A stretch of 64,000 bases of DNA, taken from contig NZ_CP133782.1 of the NCBI RefSeq assembly GCF_034351645.1, forward strand, positions 997,001-1,061,000, in the 5' to 3' direction. Source of the stretch: Pseudomonas sp. DC1.2. GTDB taxonomy: Bacteria > Pseudomonadota > Gammaproteobacteria > Pseudomonadales > Pseudomonadaceae. The notes beneath the pieces were generated by a model. It worked only from the letters and a program-made list of their open reading frames with translations. It searched no databases and was not told where the DNA came from. Shown here piece after piece: positions 18,248 through 27,497 of this stretch (positions are counted from its first letter, which is position 1; each line of letters starts with the position of its first letter). Made by a program: the position numbers and the translations under genes.

Positions 18248-21088
18248 ATGAGACTGCATCATAAAACCCCGACATTGACCCTCATCGATCCGCGTGGCCT
18301 TACGATTCGTTCGGTTGATTACTGGCGCGCCGTCGAAGATGTTCCGACTCAAGCACGTATCAACCGCACCCTCCACAATGCCGCAGGCCTGGCGGTAAAA
18401 CAGTGGGACCCGAGACTCTGGTTGCTACAGGAACAAAATCCGCGGGCGCCCGCCAATAGTACAACGGTGTATTCGCTGTCTGGTCTTGCCGTAGGGTCGC
18501 TCCGCGTGGACGCTGGCTTGCAGATCAGTCTTTTCGGCCTGGCCAATGAAATCCTGCAAGGCTGGGACAGTCGTGACGTCCGGCGCGAGGTTGAATACGA
18601 CAACCTGCTTCGTCCTGTGGCGGTGTTTGAGCACCTTGTTACTGAGCCACGATGGTGTGCAGAGCGCATGGAATATGGGCGTCCCGATCAAGGGGGGGCG
18701 GGCCGCAACCACTATGGGCGGTTGATTCGCCAGGATGGGCCCGGTGCAACGGTGTTGTTTGAATCGTATGCGATCACCGGCGAATGCACTAAGCACGTTC
18801 AACACTTCACGCTGGAGGCTGTTGCACCGGATTGGCCTGAATCGATAGTGGAACGTCAGAAATGGCTGGAACCTGGTGAGGGCGCTATTTCGGCCTGGCT
18901 TTACGGTGCGCGGGGTGATGTGCTGGAAACGGTCGATGCCGGGAAAAACATTCAAGCGTTTGGCTTCACCCTTGATGGCCAGTTACAACACAGTGCCTTG
19001 AGCCTGGCAGGCAAACCCGCTTGGCAATTATTGGTCAGTGGGATTGAGTACAACGCAGCGGGGCGGGTTCTGTGCGAAGTGGCAGGCAATGGCGTGCAAA
19101 CAACCCTTACGTATTGCCCTGAAACCGGTCGCCTGTTGGAGCGAAGGGCACACAGCGAACACACGGGATTGCAGCAGCATTTGTTTTACGCTTATGACCG
19201 CATGGGCAATGTGCTGAGCATCGAGGACAAGGCGCTGCCGGTGCGCTACTTCAACAATCAGCGCATCGAGCCCCTCAGTCGTTTTATCTACGACAGCCTT
19301 TATCAATTGATCGAGGCGTCTGGCTGGGAGGCGGGCGCTGCAAATCAGGGCCCCGAATCAGTCGGGCGCAACGATCCTGCGGCGCTTAGTAACTACCATC
19401 AAACCTATTGTTATGACGCGGGCGGCAACCTGCTGAAACTGACGCATGTCGGGGCGCAAAGTCCGGGGCGTGAACTGAAGGCCGCTCGCTACAGCAACCG
19501 CTGCCTGCCGTGGCGCAACGGCGTGCCGCCGACCGAAGACGACATTGACGCGGCTTTCGACGCCAATGGCAATTTACTGATGCTGGATCAGGGACGCTTC
19601 ACGACGTGGAATCTGCGCAATCAACTGCAATCGGTCAGCCCGGTAGTGCGCAATGGCGGGATCAATGATCGAGAATTTTATCTCTACGACGGAGGCGGTC
19701 AGCGAGTGCGCAAGCTTCGCACATCGCAGACAAAGTCCCGCTCTTTGGTGGCTGAAGTGCGTTACCTGCAAGGTCTGGAACTTCGTACCGACAGTGGCAC
19801 CGCGCAGGTGCTGCACGTCGTTACCGCCCAGGCCGGTCTCAACACCGTTCGGGTGTTGCATTGGGAAAGCGATCCGCCATCCGGCGTCAATGATCAATAC
19901 CGCTACAACCTGGTCGATCACCTCAATTCCTGCACCCTAGAACTGGCCGACGACGCACGCGTCATCAGCCGGGAAATGTTCTACCCCTTCGGTGAGACCG
20001 CGTGGTTTGCCGGCATGAGCCTGATTGGCGTTGATTACAAGACCATTCGGTATTCAGGCAAGGAGAGGGATGCGACAGGACTTTATTATTATGGTTTGAG
20101 GTTCTACATACCCTGGTTGCAGCGCTGGGCCAATCCGGATCCGACAGGTCCTGTTGATGGATGGAATCTGTATTGGATGACCCGTAACAATCCGGTCAAT
20201 TTTGTAGACGATGGTGGCGCCATTTCGCTCAAGGAACAGCCAAACGGGCTATGGGAACCGGTGATTGCGCAGGGTAAAACGCGTGAAGTGCCGGGTGCCA
20301 AGCCCGTTGATGCCGGCAAGCCTTTATTTATGGTGCCATTCACGGGCCAGCCGACGGATATCAGGAGTGCATTATCGGTACCGGAGTTTGGTCAAGTGAG
20401 TGTCAATACCGACTTGTTGATGTCTACGAAAGTCGCTTATTCGCCACAGGTCCGCTCGCAACTGGTGCAACAAGCGGGAGGTTCCGGCTTTATATTTTCA
20501 ATGCTGCGTATGACGTATTTCGGTGCGGCCAGGGGCGAATTTAATGCCCTCAAGGTGGTTGATATCGCCGGGGGCGAAATCCCTCAACAATTCAGCGCCG
20601 TTTCAGGCTACTGGGCTCCTCAGGGCGGTTACGTGGACATCCCGACTCACCCCAGTGGCTCGGACCCCGAGTTTGTTTTTACACCGGGTTTCAGTGGTTG
20701 TTCGCTGACAGTGAATCAGCTCAACGACAATGTGTTGCGTGTGAGGCACGTGGAGGGTGGCAAGGAAGATGCTCAATACAATGAGTTATCCGCTGCTGAA
20801 CATGGTTTGGGCCTCAGCGCGGCCATGCAGTTCCCGGATTACGGCTTCGACGTTGATGAAAAAAATGAAGTGATTACACAAACGACCGGGTTTGCTTTTA
20901 TGAGGTACGACCAAAAAATACAGGCATGGAACATTCACTATCAAACCCTCCAGGGTGCAGTGGGTATAGCGACGTATTCGACGGCCAAGCGAAGCTTTTT
21001 TAGAGGGGGCAAGTCCACGGTGAACGTGTTCGAAAACACCAAAGTCAGAAACACTATGAGTAAGAAGGTCTTTACCGCTAAAAGGTAA
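18248..21088 (+). CDS. TccC-like RHS-repeat toxin (Tc toxin C component) with variable C-terminal domain
   Basis: This 946-aa protein begins with the TccC pattern (LIDPRGLTIRSVDYWR, RINRTLHNAAGLAVKQWDPRL) and contains degenerate YD/RHS repeats from about residue 220 to 600. The RHS-associated core at about 601-657 includes RYSGKERDATGLYYYGLRFY, DPTGPVDG and TRNNPV. In Tc toxins this core is an aspartyl autoprotease that frees the C-terminal effector inside the shell. Here the effector would be about 658-946 and is unlike the shell. It holds SGC (Cys818) and His834, a spacing close to CNF1/BLF1 deamidases. No TcA/TcB gene and no immunity gene is adjacent. A eukaryote-directed (insect or protist) toxin is most likely; a bacterial-competition Rhs role is the alternative. 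Confidence 0.85.
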   Translation: MRLHHKTPTLTLIDPRGLTIRSVDYWRAVEDVPTQARINRTLHNAAGLAVKQWDPRLWLLQEQNPRAPANSTTVYSLSGLAVGSLRVDAGLQISLFGLANEILQGWDSRDVRREVEYDNLLRPVAVFEHLVTEPRWCAERMEYGRPDQGGAGRNHYGRLIRQDGPGATVLFESYAITGECTKHVQHFTLEAVAPDWPESIVERQKWLEPGEGAISAWLYGARGDVLETVDAGKNIQAFGFTLDGQLQHSALSLAGKPAWQLLVSGIEYNAAGRVLCEVAGNGVQTTLTYCPETGRLLERRAHSEHTGLQQHLFYAYDRMGNVLSIEDKALPVRYFNNQRIEPLSRFIYDSLYQLIEASGWEAGAANQGPESVGRNDPAALSNYHQTYCYDAGGNLLKLTHVGAQSPGRELKAARYSNRCLPWRNGVPPTEDDIDAAFDANGNLLMLDQGRFTTWNLRNQLQSVSPVVRNGGINDREFYLYDGGGQRVRKLRTSQTKSRSLVAEVRYLQGLELRTDSGTAQVLHVVTAQAGLNTVRVLHWESDPPSGVNDQYRYNLVDHLNSCTLELADDARVISREMFYPFGETAWFAGMSLIGVDYKTIRYSGKERDATGLYYYGLRFYIPWLQRWANPDPTGPVDGWNLYWMTRNNPVNFVDDGGAISLKEQPNGLWEPVIAQGKTREVPGAKPVDAGKPLFMVPFTGQPTDIRSALSVPEFGQVSVNTDLLMSTKVAYSPQVRSQLVQQAGGSGFIFSMLRMTYFGAARGEFNALKVVDIAGGEIPQQFSAVSGYWAPQGGYVDIPTHPSGSDPEFVFTPGFSGCSLTVNQLNDNVLRVRHVEGGKEDAQYNELSAAEHGLGLSAAMQFPDYGFDVDEKNEVITQTTGFAFMRYDQKIQAWNIHYQTLQGAVGIATYSTAKRSFFRGGKSTVNVFENTKVRNTMSKKVFTAKR

Positions 21089-21091
21089 ACG

Positions 21092-21153
21092 AAAAAAGCC
21101 CCCGCCCAACCCGCTGCGGATAGGGGACGCAGTGGGCTCGACGAGGGCTTTTT
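21092..21153. terminator. Bidirectional Rho-independent terminator
   Basis: AAAAAAGCCCCCGCC at 21092 pairs imperfectly with GAGGGCTTTTT near 21143-21153. A-rich and T-rich flanks allow it to stop both the toxin gene and the convergent alginate operon. Confidence 0.75.
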
Positions 21154-21167
21154 ATTTTGCGGAACGC

Positions 21168-22619
21168 TTACTGCGCGATGGTTTTCACCGACACGCCGCG
21201 TTCGATCGGGCTGGAGCGACCGTAGATATCTTCGAACCGCTCGATATCGTCTTCGCCCAAATAGCTGCCCGATTGCACTTCGATGATCTCAAGTGGAATC
21301 TTGCCCGGGTTGCGCAAGCGGTGGACCGATGCAATCGGGATGTAGGTCGACTGATTTTCACAGAGCAGGAACACGTTTTCGTCGCAGGTCACTTCGGCCG
21401 TGCCGCTGACCACGATCCAGTGTTCGGCACGGTGGTGATGCATTTGCAGCGACAGACACGCGCCCGGCTTGACCGAGATGTGCTTGACCTGGAAGCGCCC
21501 GCCCATGTCCACCGAGTCGTAGGAACCCCACGGACGATAGACTTCGCAGTGGTTCTGGGTTTCGCTGCGGCCCTGTTCGTTGAGGGTGTTGACCATCTGC
21601 TTCACGCCTTGGACCTTGTCCTTGTGCGCGATCATCATGGCGTCCTTGGTTTCGACCACCACGATATTTTCCAGACCGATCACCGACACCAATTTGCCGT
21701 TGCCGTGGATCATGCAGTTTTTGCTGTCCTGGATCACTACGTCGCCCTTGGTGACGTTACCGTTGGCGTCTTTTTCATTCACTTCCCACAGTGACGCCCA
21801 GCAACCGACATCGCTCCAGCCAGCAGACAGCGGCACCACGCAGGCGCGCTGGGTTTTTTCCATCACCGAGTAGTCGATGGAGTTGTCCGGGCAGCAGGCG
21901 AAGGTGGCTTCGTCGAAGGTGATGGTGTCGGCATCGTGCTCGCTGCGTTCGAGGGTCAGCACACAGGTGTCGTAGATGTCCGGATCGTGTTTCTTCAGTT
22001 CTTCGAGGAAACGGCTGGCGCGGAACAGGAACATGCCGCTGTTCCAGAAATAACCACCGGACTCCACGTATTCGGTAGCGCGCTTGACGTCAGGCTTTTC
22101 CACAAAATGCGAGACGCGGCTCACGCCTTCGGGCAGCAGTGAATCATTGGCGGACTTGATGTAGCCGTAACCGGTTTCCGGTTTGGTAGCCGGTACGCCG
22201 AACAGCACCATTTCACCGTTTTCGGCAGCGACGGTGGCCAGGGCCAGCGCGCGTTGCAGGGCTTTCTGGTCTTCCAGCACGTGGTCGGCCGGCAGTACCA
22301 GCATCAACTCGTCGCGACCTTCGTTAACCAGCATCATTGCGGTCAGGGCCACAGCCGGCGCGGTGTTGCGGCCGAAGGGTTCCATCAGAATGCGCTGGGT
22401 GTCGAGGTTGCGGGCGCTCAACTGCTCGTTGACGATGAAGCGATGATCTTTGTTGCAGACCACAATCGGCGTGTCCATGCCTTCGAACACCAGGCGTTCC
22501 AGGGTTTGCTGGAACAGCGTGTGTTCGCCGGTTAGGGCGAGGAATTGCTTGGGGAATTGCTTACGCGAAAGCGGCCAAAGACGTGAGCCACTACCACCTG
22601 ACAAGATCACCGGAATCAT
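21168..22619 (-). CDS. algA: Mannose-6-phosphate isomerase / mannose-1-phosphate guanylyltransferase (AlgA)
   Basis: This 483-aa bifunctional cytoplasmic enzyme makes mannose-6-phosphate from fructose-6-phosphate and later GDP-mannose, the first and third steps of alginate precursor synthesis. The N-terminal pyrophosphorylase signature SGGSGSRLWPLSRKQFPKQF is at about 8-27. The C-terminal cupin isomerase domain has the zinc site QMHHHRAEHW near residue 400. It is the last gene of the alginate operon, separated from algF by 128 bp holding a hairpin. Length and domain order are normal. Confidence 0.97.
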   Translation of the reverse strand: MIPVILSGGSGSRLWPLSRKQFPKQFLALTGEHTLFQQTLERLVFEGMDTPIVVCNKDHRFIVNEQLSARNLDTQRILMEPFGRNTAPAVALTAMMLVNEGRDELMLVLPADHVLEDQKALQRALALATVAAENGEMVLFGVPATKPETGYGYIKSANDSLLPEGVSRVSHFVEKPDVKRATEYVESGGYFWNSGMFLFRASRFLEELKKHDPDIYDTCVLTLERSEHDADTITFDEATFACCPDNSIDYSVMEKTQRACVVPLSAGWSDVGCWASLWEVNEKDANGNVTKGDVVIQDSKNCMIHGNGKLVSVIGLENIVVVETKDAMMIAHKDKVQGVKQMVNTLNEQGRSETQNHCEVYRPWGSYDSVDMGGRFQVKHISVKPGACLSLQMHHHRAEHWIVVSGTAEVTCDENVFLLCENQSTYIPIASVHRLRNPGKIPLEIIEVQSGSYLGEDDIERFEDIYGRSSPIERGVSVKTIAQ

Positions 22620-22695
22620 ATTGTTACTCCTTTAAAATCGATTGGTTAGAGCACGAACGTTCTGTCGTTTCACTCTTGTTCTTATTGCGCATCCT

Positions 22696-22736
22696 GATTG
22701 GCGCTTCGCCCCCTTGGGGAAGGGAATGGGCCAATC
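22696..22736 (-). other. Hairpin in the algF-algA spacer
   Basis: GATTGG at 22696-22701 pairs with CCAATC at 22731-22736, and an inner CCCC/GGGG stem is centred near 22714. No T run follows, so it may be a processing or mRNA-stability structure setting algA levels apart from the upstream genes. Confidence 0.45.
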
Positions 22737-22747
22737 CAGAAAAATGG

Positions 22748-23401
22748 TTAGCGTGTCGACACCGGGCGTTTTACCCAGACTGGCGACAGGTTGTTGCCGT
22801 TGCCGGTGACGTACAGCACGGCCGCTTCACCGCGCTCGAGGGCTACCGGCTTCACATCGCTGACTTTGGTCGCGCCGTCAAACAGCGCCAGGTTGACTTT
22901 CACCGGGTTGATTTCACGCTCGCCACGGCCCTTGGCGGCGACGTTAGGGACCACCTCAGTCTTGCCGTCAGCGGTTTTCAGGGTCAGGGCCTTGTCGCTG
23001 AGGTTCTGGACTCGCACCAGGGATTTTTGTTTGTTTTTGAACGGCGGTTCTTCGATCAACTGTGGCGCTCCGCTGGCGTTGTTGACCAGGGTGTAATAGT
23101 GATCGCCTGCCAGTCTCACCGGCAGGGTCTGGCTGCCAACCTTGGCGGTGTAATCGCCGCCGGGCATGAAGCTGAAGTCGCTGCTGGCCAGCGGCGCGAC
23201 ATCCGCCAGGCTGGTATTGCCGACGGTGGCGCTGACTTCAGCGTTGCTGGCGTTGTACATCCGTACAAACGACGAACCCTTCGGTGCGGTCGGGCCGTAG
23301 AGTGCGGCGTCGCCAGCGAAGGCGGACATCGACAACACGCTCATGCCGGCTACGAGGGCAAAAGTCTTGGCGAGACGGCGAGGTGTAGTAGTGAAAGTCA
23401 T
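22748..23401 (-). CDS. algF: Alginate O-acetyltransferase adaptor AlgF
   Basis: This 217-aa periplasmic protein has a signal peptide (cleavage near MSAFAGDAAL) and two beta-sandwich halves (VRMYNASNAEVSATVGNTSL and VRVQNLSDKALTLKTADGKT). With AlgI, AlgJ and AlgX it is required for O-acetylation of mannuronate in alginate, probably as an interaction hub. Position between algJ and algA is the standard one. Confidence 0.95.
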   Translation of the reverse strand: MTFTTTPRRLAKTFALVAGMSVLSMSAFAGDAALYGPTAPKGSSFVRMYNASNAEVSATVGNTSLADVAPLASSDFSFMPGGDYTAKVGSQTLPVRLAGDHYYTLVNNASGAPQLIEEPPFKNKQKSLVRVQNLSDKALTLKTADGKTEVVPNVAAKGRGEREINPVKVNLALFDGATKVSDVKPVALERGEAAVLYVTGNGNNLSPVWVKRPVSTR

Positions 23402-23416
23402 GGGTGTACCTCTCTT

Positions 23417-24592
23417 TCAGTTTTGCGCCCGGTCGGGCGTCTCGGATTGAGTGTTTGCAGCTACGTTTTGTTGGCGCGTGCCGGCTTCTTTGAGAGCCGC
23501 GACCCACTGCGGGTCGGCGTCACCGATTTCGTTGTTCACCGGCAGATAACGTTCAGGAAATTCCCAGATCAGCACCTGTGGCGGGCTGTTGTTGAAAGCA
23601 TCGCTTTTCAGGTAACTGAGCATCGGCAGGATCGGGCCGTGGCCGTCTTCGGCGTAATTGACCACGTCGCTGTGCAGCGCCTGCTTCAGCGCACCGACGA
23701 AGTTCCAGTTGGGGTTGGCGCTGTAGCTGGTGCCGATCAGGGCCACCGGCACTTGGTTGTTAGCGAACAACGCGTCGTCACCGGCCGGCTGATCGTCAAC
23801 GGCCACGGTGTTGCGCTTTTGCAGGGGCTCTTGAGCCGGCATCAGGTTTTCGAACAGCGGATCGAGGGGGAGGAACAGTCGCAGGTCGCCTTTGTGGGTG
23901 ACTTTCTCTGCCGCTTGAGTGACGAAGTTTTGCGGTGGGCCACTGAGCGGGGTTTTCGCGGCAATGGTCTTGGCCAGTTGCTCTGCCGCAATTTGCGCGC
24001 CCTCCGGGGTCCAGTGAGTGTCAGTGCGCAGGAACACTTGCTGACCGTTTTGCTTGGCCTGTTGCAGCGGACCGAGCAGATCCGGTGCGGGGATCTTGTC
24101 GGCCGCCACGCGGGCGTGGAAATCCTGATAAAGGTTGGCGTGGATGCTCGCCGGTTTCACGTCACCCAGGTGTTCCGGGTACAGGCGAACCTTGGCCGGC
24201 ACGATGGCCATCACCAGTTTCACGCCTTTGGCTTTCAACGTTTGCCGCACGCCTTCGACGAGTGCGTAGTTGCCTTGCAGGTTCTGCTCTTCGTTGACGA
24301 TCGGGTTGAACTCTTCATCGCTGTAGAGCCATTGATCACGACCGAGCACCACGCCCGGACGACCTTCGTTGAACAGTTTGAAATCCAGCGCCGCCCAGAG
24401 GTTGGTGCCCAGGCGCTTGATCGGAAACTCGGCGTCATAGTGCGTTTCCACGGCTTTGGTCCAGCGACCGTTGAGCACCGTGGTGTCGGCGCTGGTGCTG
24501 AAACCGAAAAAGCTGCGTGTGGACCACACACCCAGAACCAACAGCGTCAGCAGGAACAGCGCGATGTAGAGGATGCGTAATGAGCGGGTCAT
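23417..24592 (-). CDS. algJ: Alginate O-acetyltransferase AlgJ
   Basis: This 391-aa inner-membrane-anchored periplasmic protein has an N-terminal membrane helix (residues 5-24) and an SGNH-like/ALGX domain. The catalytic Asp and His are in LRTDTHWTPEG and the Ser in IGTSYSANPNWN. It passes acetyl groups delivered by AlgI towards alginate and is a paralogue of AlgX, encoded five kilobases upstream. Eleven bases separate it from algI. All catalytic residues expected for the family are visible. Confidence 0.95.
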   Translation of the reverse strand: MTRSLRILYIALFLLTLLVLGVWSTRSFFGFSTSADTTVLNGRWTKAVETHYDAEFPIKRLGTNLWAALDFKLFNEGRPGVVLGRDQWLYSDEEFNPIVNEEQNLQGNYALVEGVRQTLKAKGVKLVMAIVPAKVRLYPEHLGDVKPASIHANLYQDFHARVAADKIPAPDLLGPLQQAKQNGQQVFLRTDTHWTPEGAQIAAEQLAKTIAAKTPLSGPPQNFVTQAAEKVTHKGDLRLFLPLDPLFENLMPAQEPLQKRNTVAVDDQPAGDDALFANNQVPVALIGTSYSANPNWNFVGALKQALHSDVVNYAEDGHGPILPMLSYLKSDAFNNSPPQVLIWEFPERYLPVNNEIGDADPQWVAALKEAGTRQQNVAANTQSETPDRAQN

Positions 24593-24603
24593 GGTCAGAT
24601 CCC

Positions 24604-26169
24604 TCAGAACTGGAAGTAAAGGAACGGCGAGAAGCTTTGCGCCGAGAGTTTGAAAATCGAGGCGATGAACAGCACCAGTACCAGCGTGCGCATCACGTAG
24701 CGCGACCCGTCAGCGGTCCAGTAAGCCGGTTGCACGGTGGCTTCAACGCCCACGGTGTAGCCCGGTTGGTGGAGGGCGGCCGGGTTGTCGCCCGGTACGG
24801 CTTTGATCATTCCTGGGGTCGCGCTTGCCGGGCCATCAGCCTCCACATTCAGCGCAGTCTTGGTCTTCTCTGGCGGGCGATTGCTGTAGAAATCACGGAT
24901 GCCGAAGAACGCGAGGGTTATGTAAGCGACGATCAGCGTCGCCACTTGCAGGCCGGTGAGGCTGGCCTGGTTGAGTTCCGACAGCGACCATTCGCTGAAG
25001 CTGAACATCGCGCCGTACATGCGTGCTGCGACGTGCAGGTTTTCGGCGCGAAAGATCACCCAGCCCATCACCACCAGCAGGAAGGTCAGCGCCCAGCGGA
25101 TCGGGTTGATGCTGCGTGGCGAGGTGTTTAGGCCCAAGGCTTTTTCGATGGCCAACCACATGCCGTGCCACGCGCCCCAGACGATGTAAGTGATGTTCGC
25201 GCCGTGCCACAGACCGCCGAGCAGCATGGTCAGGAACAGGTTGCGATAGGTCATCAACGTACCTTTGCGGTTCCCTCCGAGGGTGATGTACAGGTAGTCA
25301 CGCAACCAGGTCGAAAGACTGATGTGCCAGCGCCGCCAGAACTCGGTGATCGACTGGCTGATGTACGGCTGCTTGAAGTTTTCCATGAAGCGGAAACCCA
25401 TCATCAAGCCCAGGCCGATGGCCATGTCGCTGTAGCCGGAGAAGTCGAAATACAGCTGCGCGGTGTAGGCCAGCGCGCCGAGCCAGGCATCGCCCGTGGT
25501 CGGGTTTTGCAGGGCGAAGCAATGGTCAGCCACCACCGCGAGGGTGTCGGCGATGAAGACCTTCTTGATGAAACCCTGCATGAACCGCGTGCAACCCTCA
25601 GAGAACTTGTCGAGGGTGTGGGTGCGGTTGTTGAACTGATCGGCGAGGTCGCGGAAACGCAACACCGGGCCGGCAATCAAGTGCGGGAAGATCGCCACGA
25701 ATGCTGCGAAATCGATCAGGTTGCGCGTGGCCGGTGTGTCGCCACGGTAGACGTCGATGATGTAACTGATGGACTCGAAGATGTAGAACGAGATCCCGAT
25801 TGGCAACAGCACGTGGGTCAGGATGAACGGCGACAGGCCGACCGAGGTCATCATCGCGTTGATGCTGTCGACGCCAAAATTGGCGTACTTGAAGTAGCCG
25901 AGAATGCACAGATCGACGGCCACGCCCAGCAGCAACCAACGCTGGGCCGGTCGGGTCCTGACGCCTGCGGCACCGACTTTGAGGCCGATCCAGTAGTTCC
26001 ACAGTGTGACGGCGGCGAACAGTGCCAGGAAATCCACACGCCACCAGGCATAGAACACGTAACTGGCGACGAGCAGCAGCAGATTGCGATAGCGAATCCC
26101 GCTCAAGTAATACAAGCCGAGAAAGATCGGCAAGAACAAAAACAGGAACACGTTGGATGAAAACACCAT
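24604..26169 (-). CDS. algI: Alginate O-acetylation membrane protein AlgI (MBOAT)
   Basis: This 521-aa polytopic inner-membrane acyltransferase of the MBOAT family moves acetyl groups across the membrane for alginate acetylation. Visible features are NVFLFLFLPIFLGLYYLSG at the N-terminus, DFSGYSDMAIGLG, and the catalytic-His region LGGLWHGANITYIVWGAWHG. A GGAGAG ribosome-binding site precedes the ATG. The upstream spacer to algL is unusually long (195 bp) and holds a composite palindrome. Confidence 0.96.
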   Translation of the reverse strand: MVFSSNVFLFLFLPIFLGLYYLSGIRYRNLLLLVASYVFYAWWRVDFLALFAAVTLWNYWIGLKVGAAGVRTRPAQRWLLLGVAVDLCILGYFKYANFGVDSINAMMTSVGLSPFILTHVLLPIGISFYIFESISYIIDVYRGDTPATRNLIDFAAFVAIFPHLIAGPVLRFRDLADQFNNRTHTLDKFSEGCTRFMQGFIKKVFIADTLAVVADHCFALQNPTTGDAWLGALAYTAQLYFDFSGYSDMAIGLGLMMGFRFMENFKQPYISQSITEFWRRWHISLSTWLRDYLYITLGGNRKGTLMTYRNLFLTMLLGGLWHGANITYIVWGAWHGMWLAIEKALGLNTSPRSINPIRWALTFLLVVMGWVIFRAENLHVAARMYGAMFSFSEWSLSELNQASLTGLQVATLIVAYITLAFFGIRDFYSNRPPEKTKTALNVEADGPASATPGMIKAVPGDNPAALHQPGYTVGVEATVQPAYWTADGSRYVMRTLVLVLFIASIFKLSAQSFSPFLYFQF

Positions 26170-26248
26170 CCCGATCTCTCCTTGTTTAACCCACAGTCAA
26201 GGGCCAACGGCCCCCCCAAAACCCCCCACTGAAATCTGGAGAGCTACG

Positions 26249-26358
26249 ATCATTCCCACGCGTTGCGTGGGGGTGCCTCAATGGACGCTCTGCGTCCGCT
26301 TCGGCCTGTGACGCGGAGCGTCACGGTATGCATTCCCACACGGCGCGTGGGAACGATC
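26249..26358. repeat. Composite palindromic intergenic repeat between algI and algL
   Basis: Outer arms 26249-26262 and 26345-26358 are inverted copies matching at 13 of 14 positions. They enclose two smaller hairpins (GGACGCTCTGCGTCC near 26283 and GACGCGGAGCGTC near 26310), making a unit of about 110 bp. This matches a repeat type common in P. fluorescens/syringae intergenic DNA and differs from the REP type at 33424. It sits inside the transcribed alginate operon. Confidence 0.75.
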
Positions 26359-26364
26359 AATTAC

Positions 26365-27489
26365 TCAACTGCCTTTGTTGCCTTTTTCGTTGGCCGGGTC
26401 GAAGACCTTGGTCAAATCGCCGCCTAACCGGAACGTCTTGAACGGCTGCATCCCGTGCTTCTTCGCCAGCACATCAGGGGCACAGGTGTAGAGGGTGCAG
26501 AACGGTTCGAGCCAGGCGAATTTCATGTCCTGTTTCAGGTCGGTCATGTCCTGCTCCTTGCCGTTCTTCTTCTCGAAGATCTCTGGGTCTTTCACCCCGG
26601 CCAGCACCCGATCACCCAAACGCTTGAGCGCGCCATTGTTTTCCTGACGCAAATCCACGCCGTTGACCTGGGCGAAACTGGCGATCATCGCCAGCGGCGG
26701 CAAGGCGTAGTTGTGGTAGGCGAGGGCGCGTTGCTGGCGCTTGAGTTCGTTGGGCAGGAAGCCGTCGGCGTCGACTTGATTGGCGCCGACTTTGTATTCC
26801 TTCACCGCCCAATCGAACAAGTCGCGGCGGTTGGTGGCGATGGACGTGGCCATCACCGACCAAGCGGCCCAGTAGGAGTGGTTGTTGGTTTTATCGAGCG
26901 GCAGGTTGTCCCAGTCGCTGATGACCTGATCGGCCAGTTTGTTGAACCACGCTTCGATCACTTGCGACTCTTGCTGGTGGGTCGCCAACGGATGGGAGTC
27001 GGAGAACTTCAAGCGGATGTACGCTGACGCCATGCTCCCCAGTGCCCATTTGCGCATTGATTTGCCGGTGTGGTTGAAGTCCTTGGACATCAATGCATCC
27101 GCCTTGGCCCAGGCGGTCAGCCAGTTGAGCGTGCAGTCCAATTGTTCCGGACGCCCGTCACGCATGAACTGCATCACCCGTTTGCTGGTGCCGCGTTCCA
27201 GTTTGGTGATGTCGGACGTGGTGTCGCGGAAGGCTTTTTCCGATTGCACGTTCAAGGTCGAACGGGCTTTGTCGGAGCCTTCGTATTTGCTGCGAAATTG
27301 CAGGGCGCCGGTGTACGGCGTGGGCATCGCATCGCAGCCCTCGCTGTCGTCGTGGGTCTTGAACTTATCCACCGGCGCGAAGTAGCCCTGGGGTGGGCGC
27401 AGGGGCGCGGCGGCCTGCGTGGCTCCGGCGAACATTGCCAGGCTCAAAAGCGTGGGCGCCAACAGATTTTTCAGTTTTGGATTACGCAT
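26365..27489 (-). CDS. algL: Poly(beta-D-mannuronate) lyase AlgL
   Basis: This 374-aa periplasmic alginate lyase (PL5) clears stray alginate from the periplasm. It has a signal peptide ending at ATQAAAP and the catalytic stretch [12 protein letters not shown], with [14 protein letters not shown] upstream. The ATG at 27489 is preceded by GAGG at the right distance; an ATG at 27501 overlapping the algX stop would add four residues. The sequence follows the P. aeruginosa protein closely throughout. Confidence 0.96.
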   Translation of the reverse strand: MRNPKLKNLLAPTLLSLAMFAGATQAAAPLRPPQGYFAPVDKFKTHDDSEGCDAMPTPYTGALQFRSKYEGSDKARSTLNVQSEKAFRDTTSDITKLERGTSKRVMQFMRDGRPEQLDCTLNWLTAWAKADALMSKDFNHTGKSMRKWALGSMASAYIRLKFSDSHPLATHQQESQVIEAWFNKLADQVISDWDNLPLDKTNNHSYWAAWSVMATSIATNRRDLFDWAVKEYKVGANQVDADGFLPNELKRQQRALAYHNYALPPLAMIASFAQVNGVDLRQENNGALKRLGDRVLAGVKDPEIFEKKNGKEQDMTDLKQDMKFAWLEPFCTLYTCAPDVLAKKHGMQPFKTFRLGGDLTKVFDPANEKGNKGS

Positions 27490-27497
27490 GGCAGACC

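Noticed and set aside
22583..24580. 665-aa plus-strand open frame opposite algF and algJ
   Set aside because: Both algF and algJ are unmistakable on the minus strand; this frame is an antisense artefact of codon bias.
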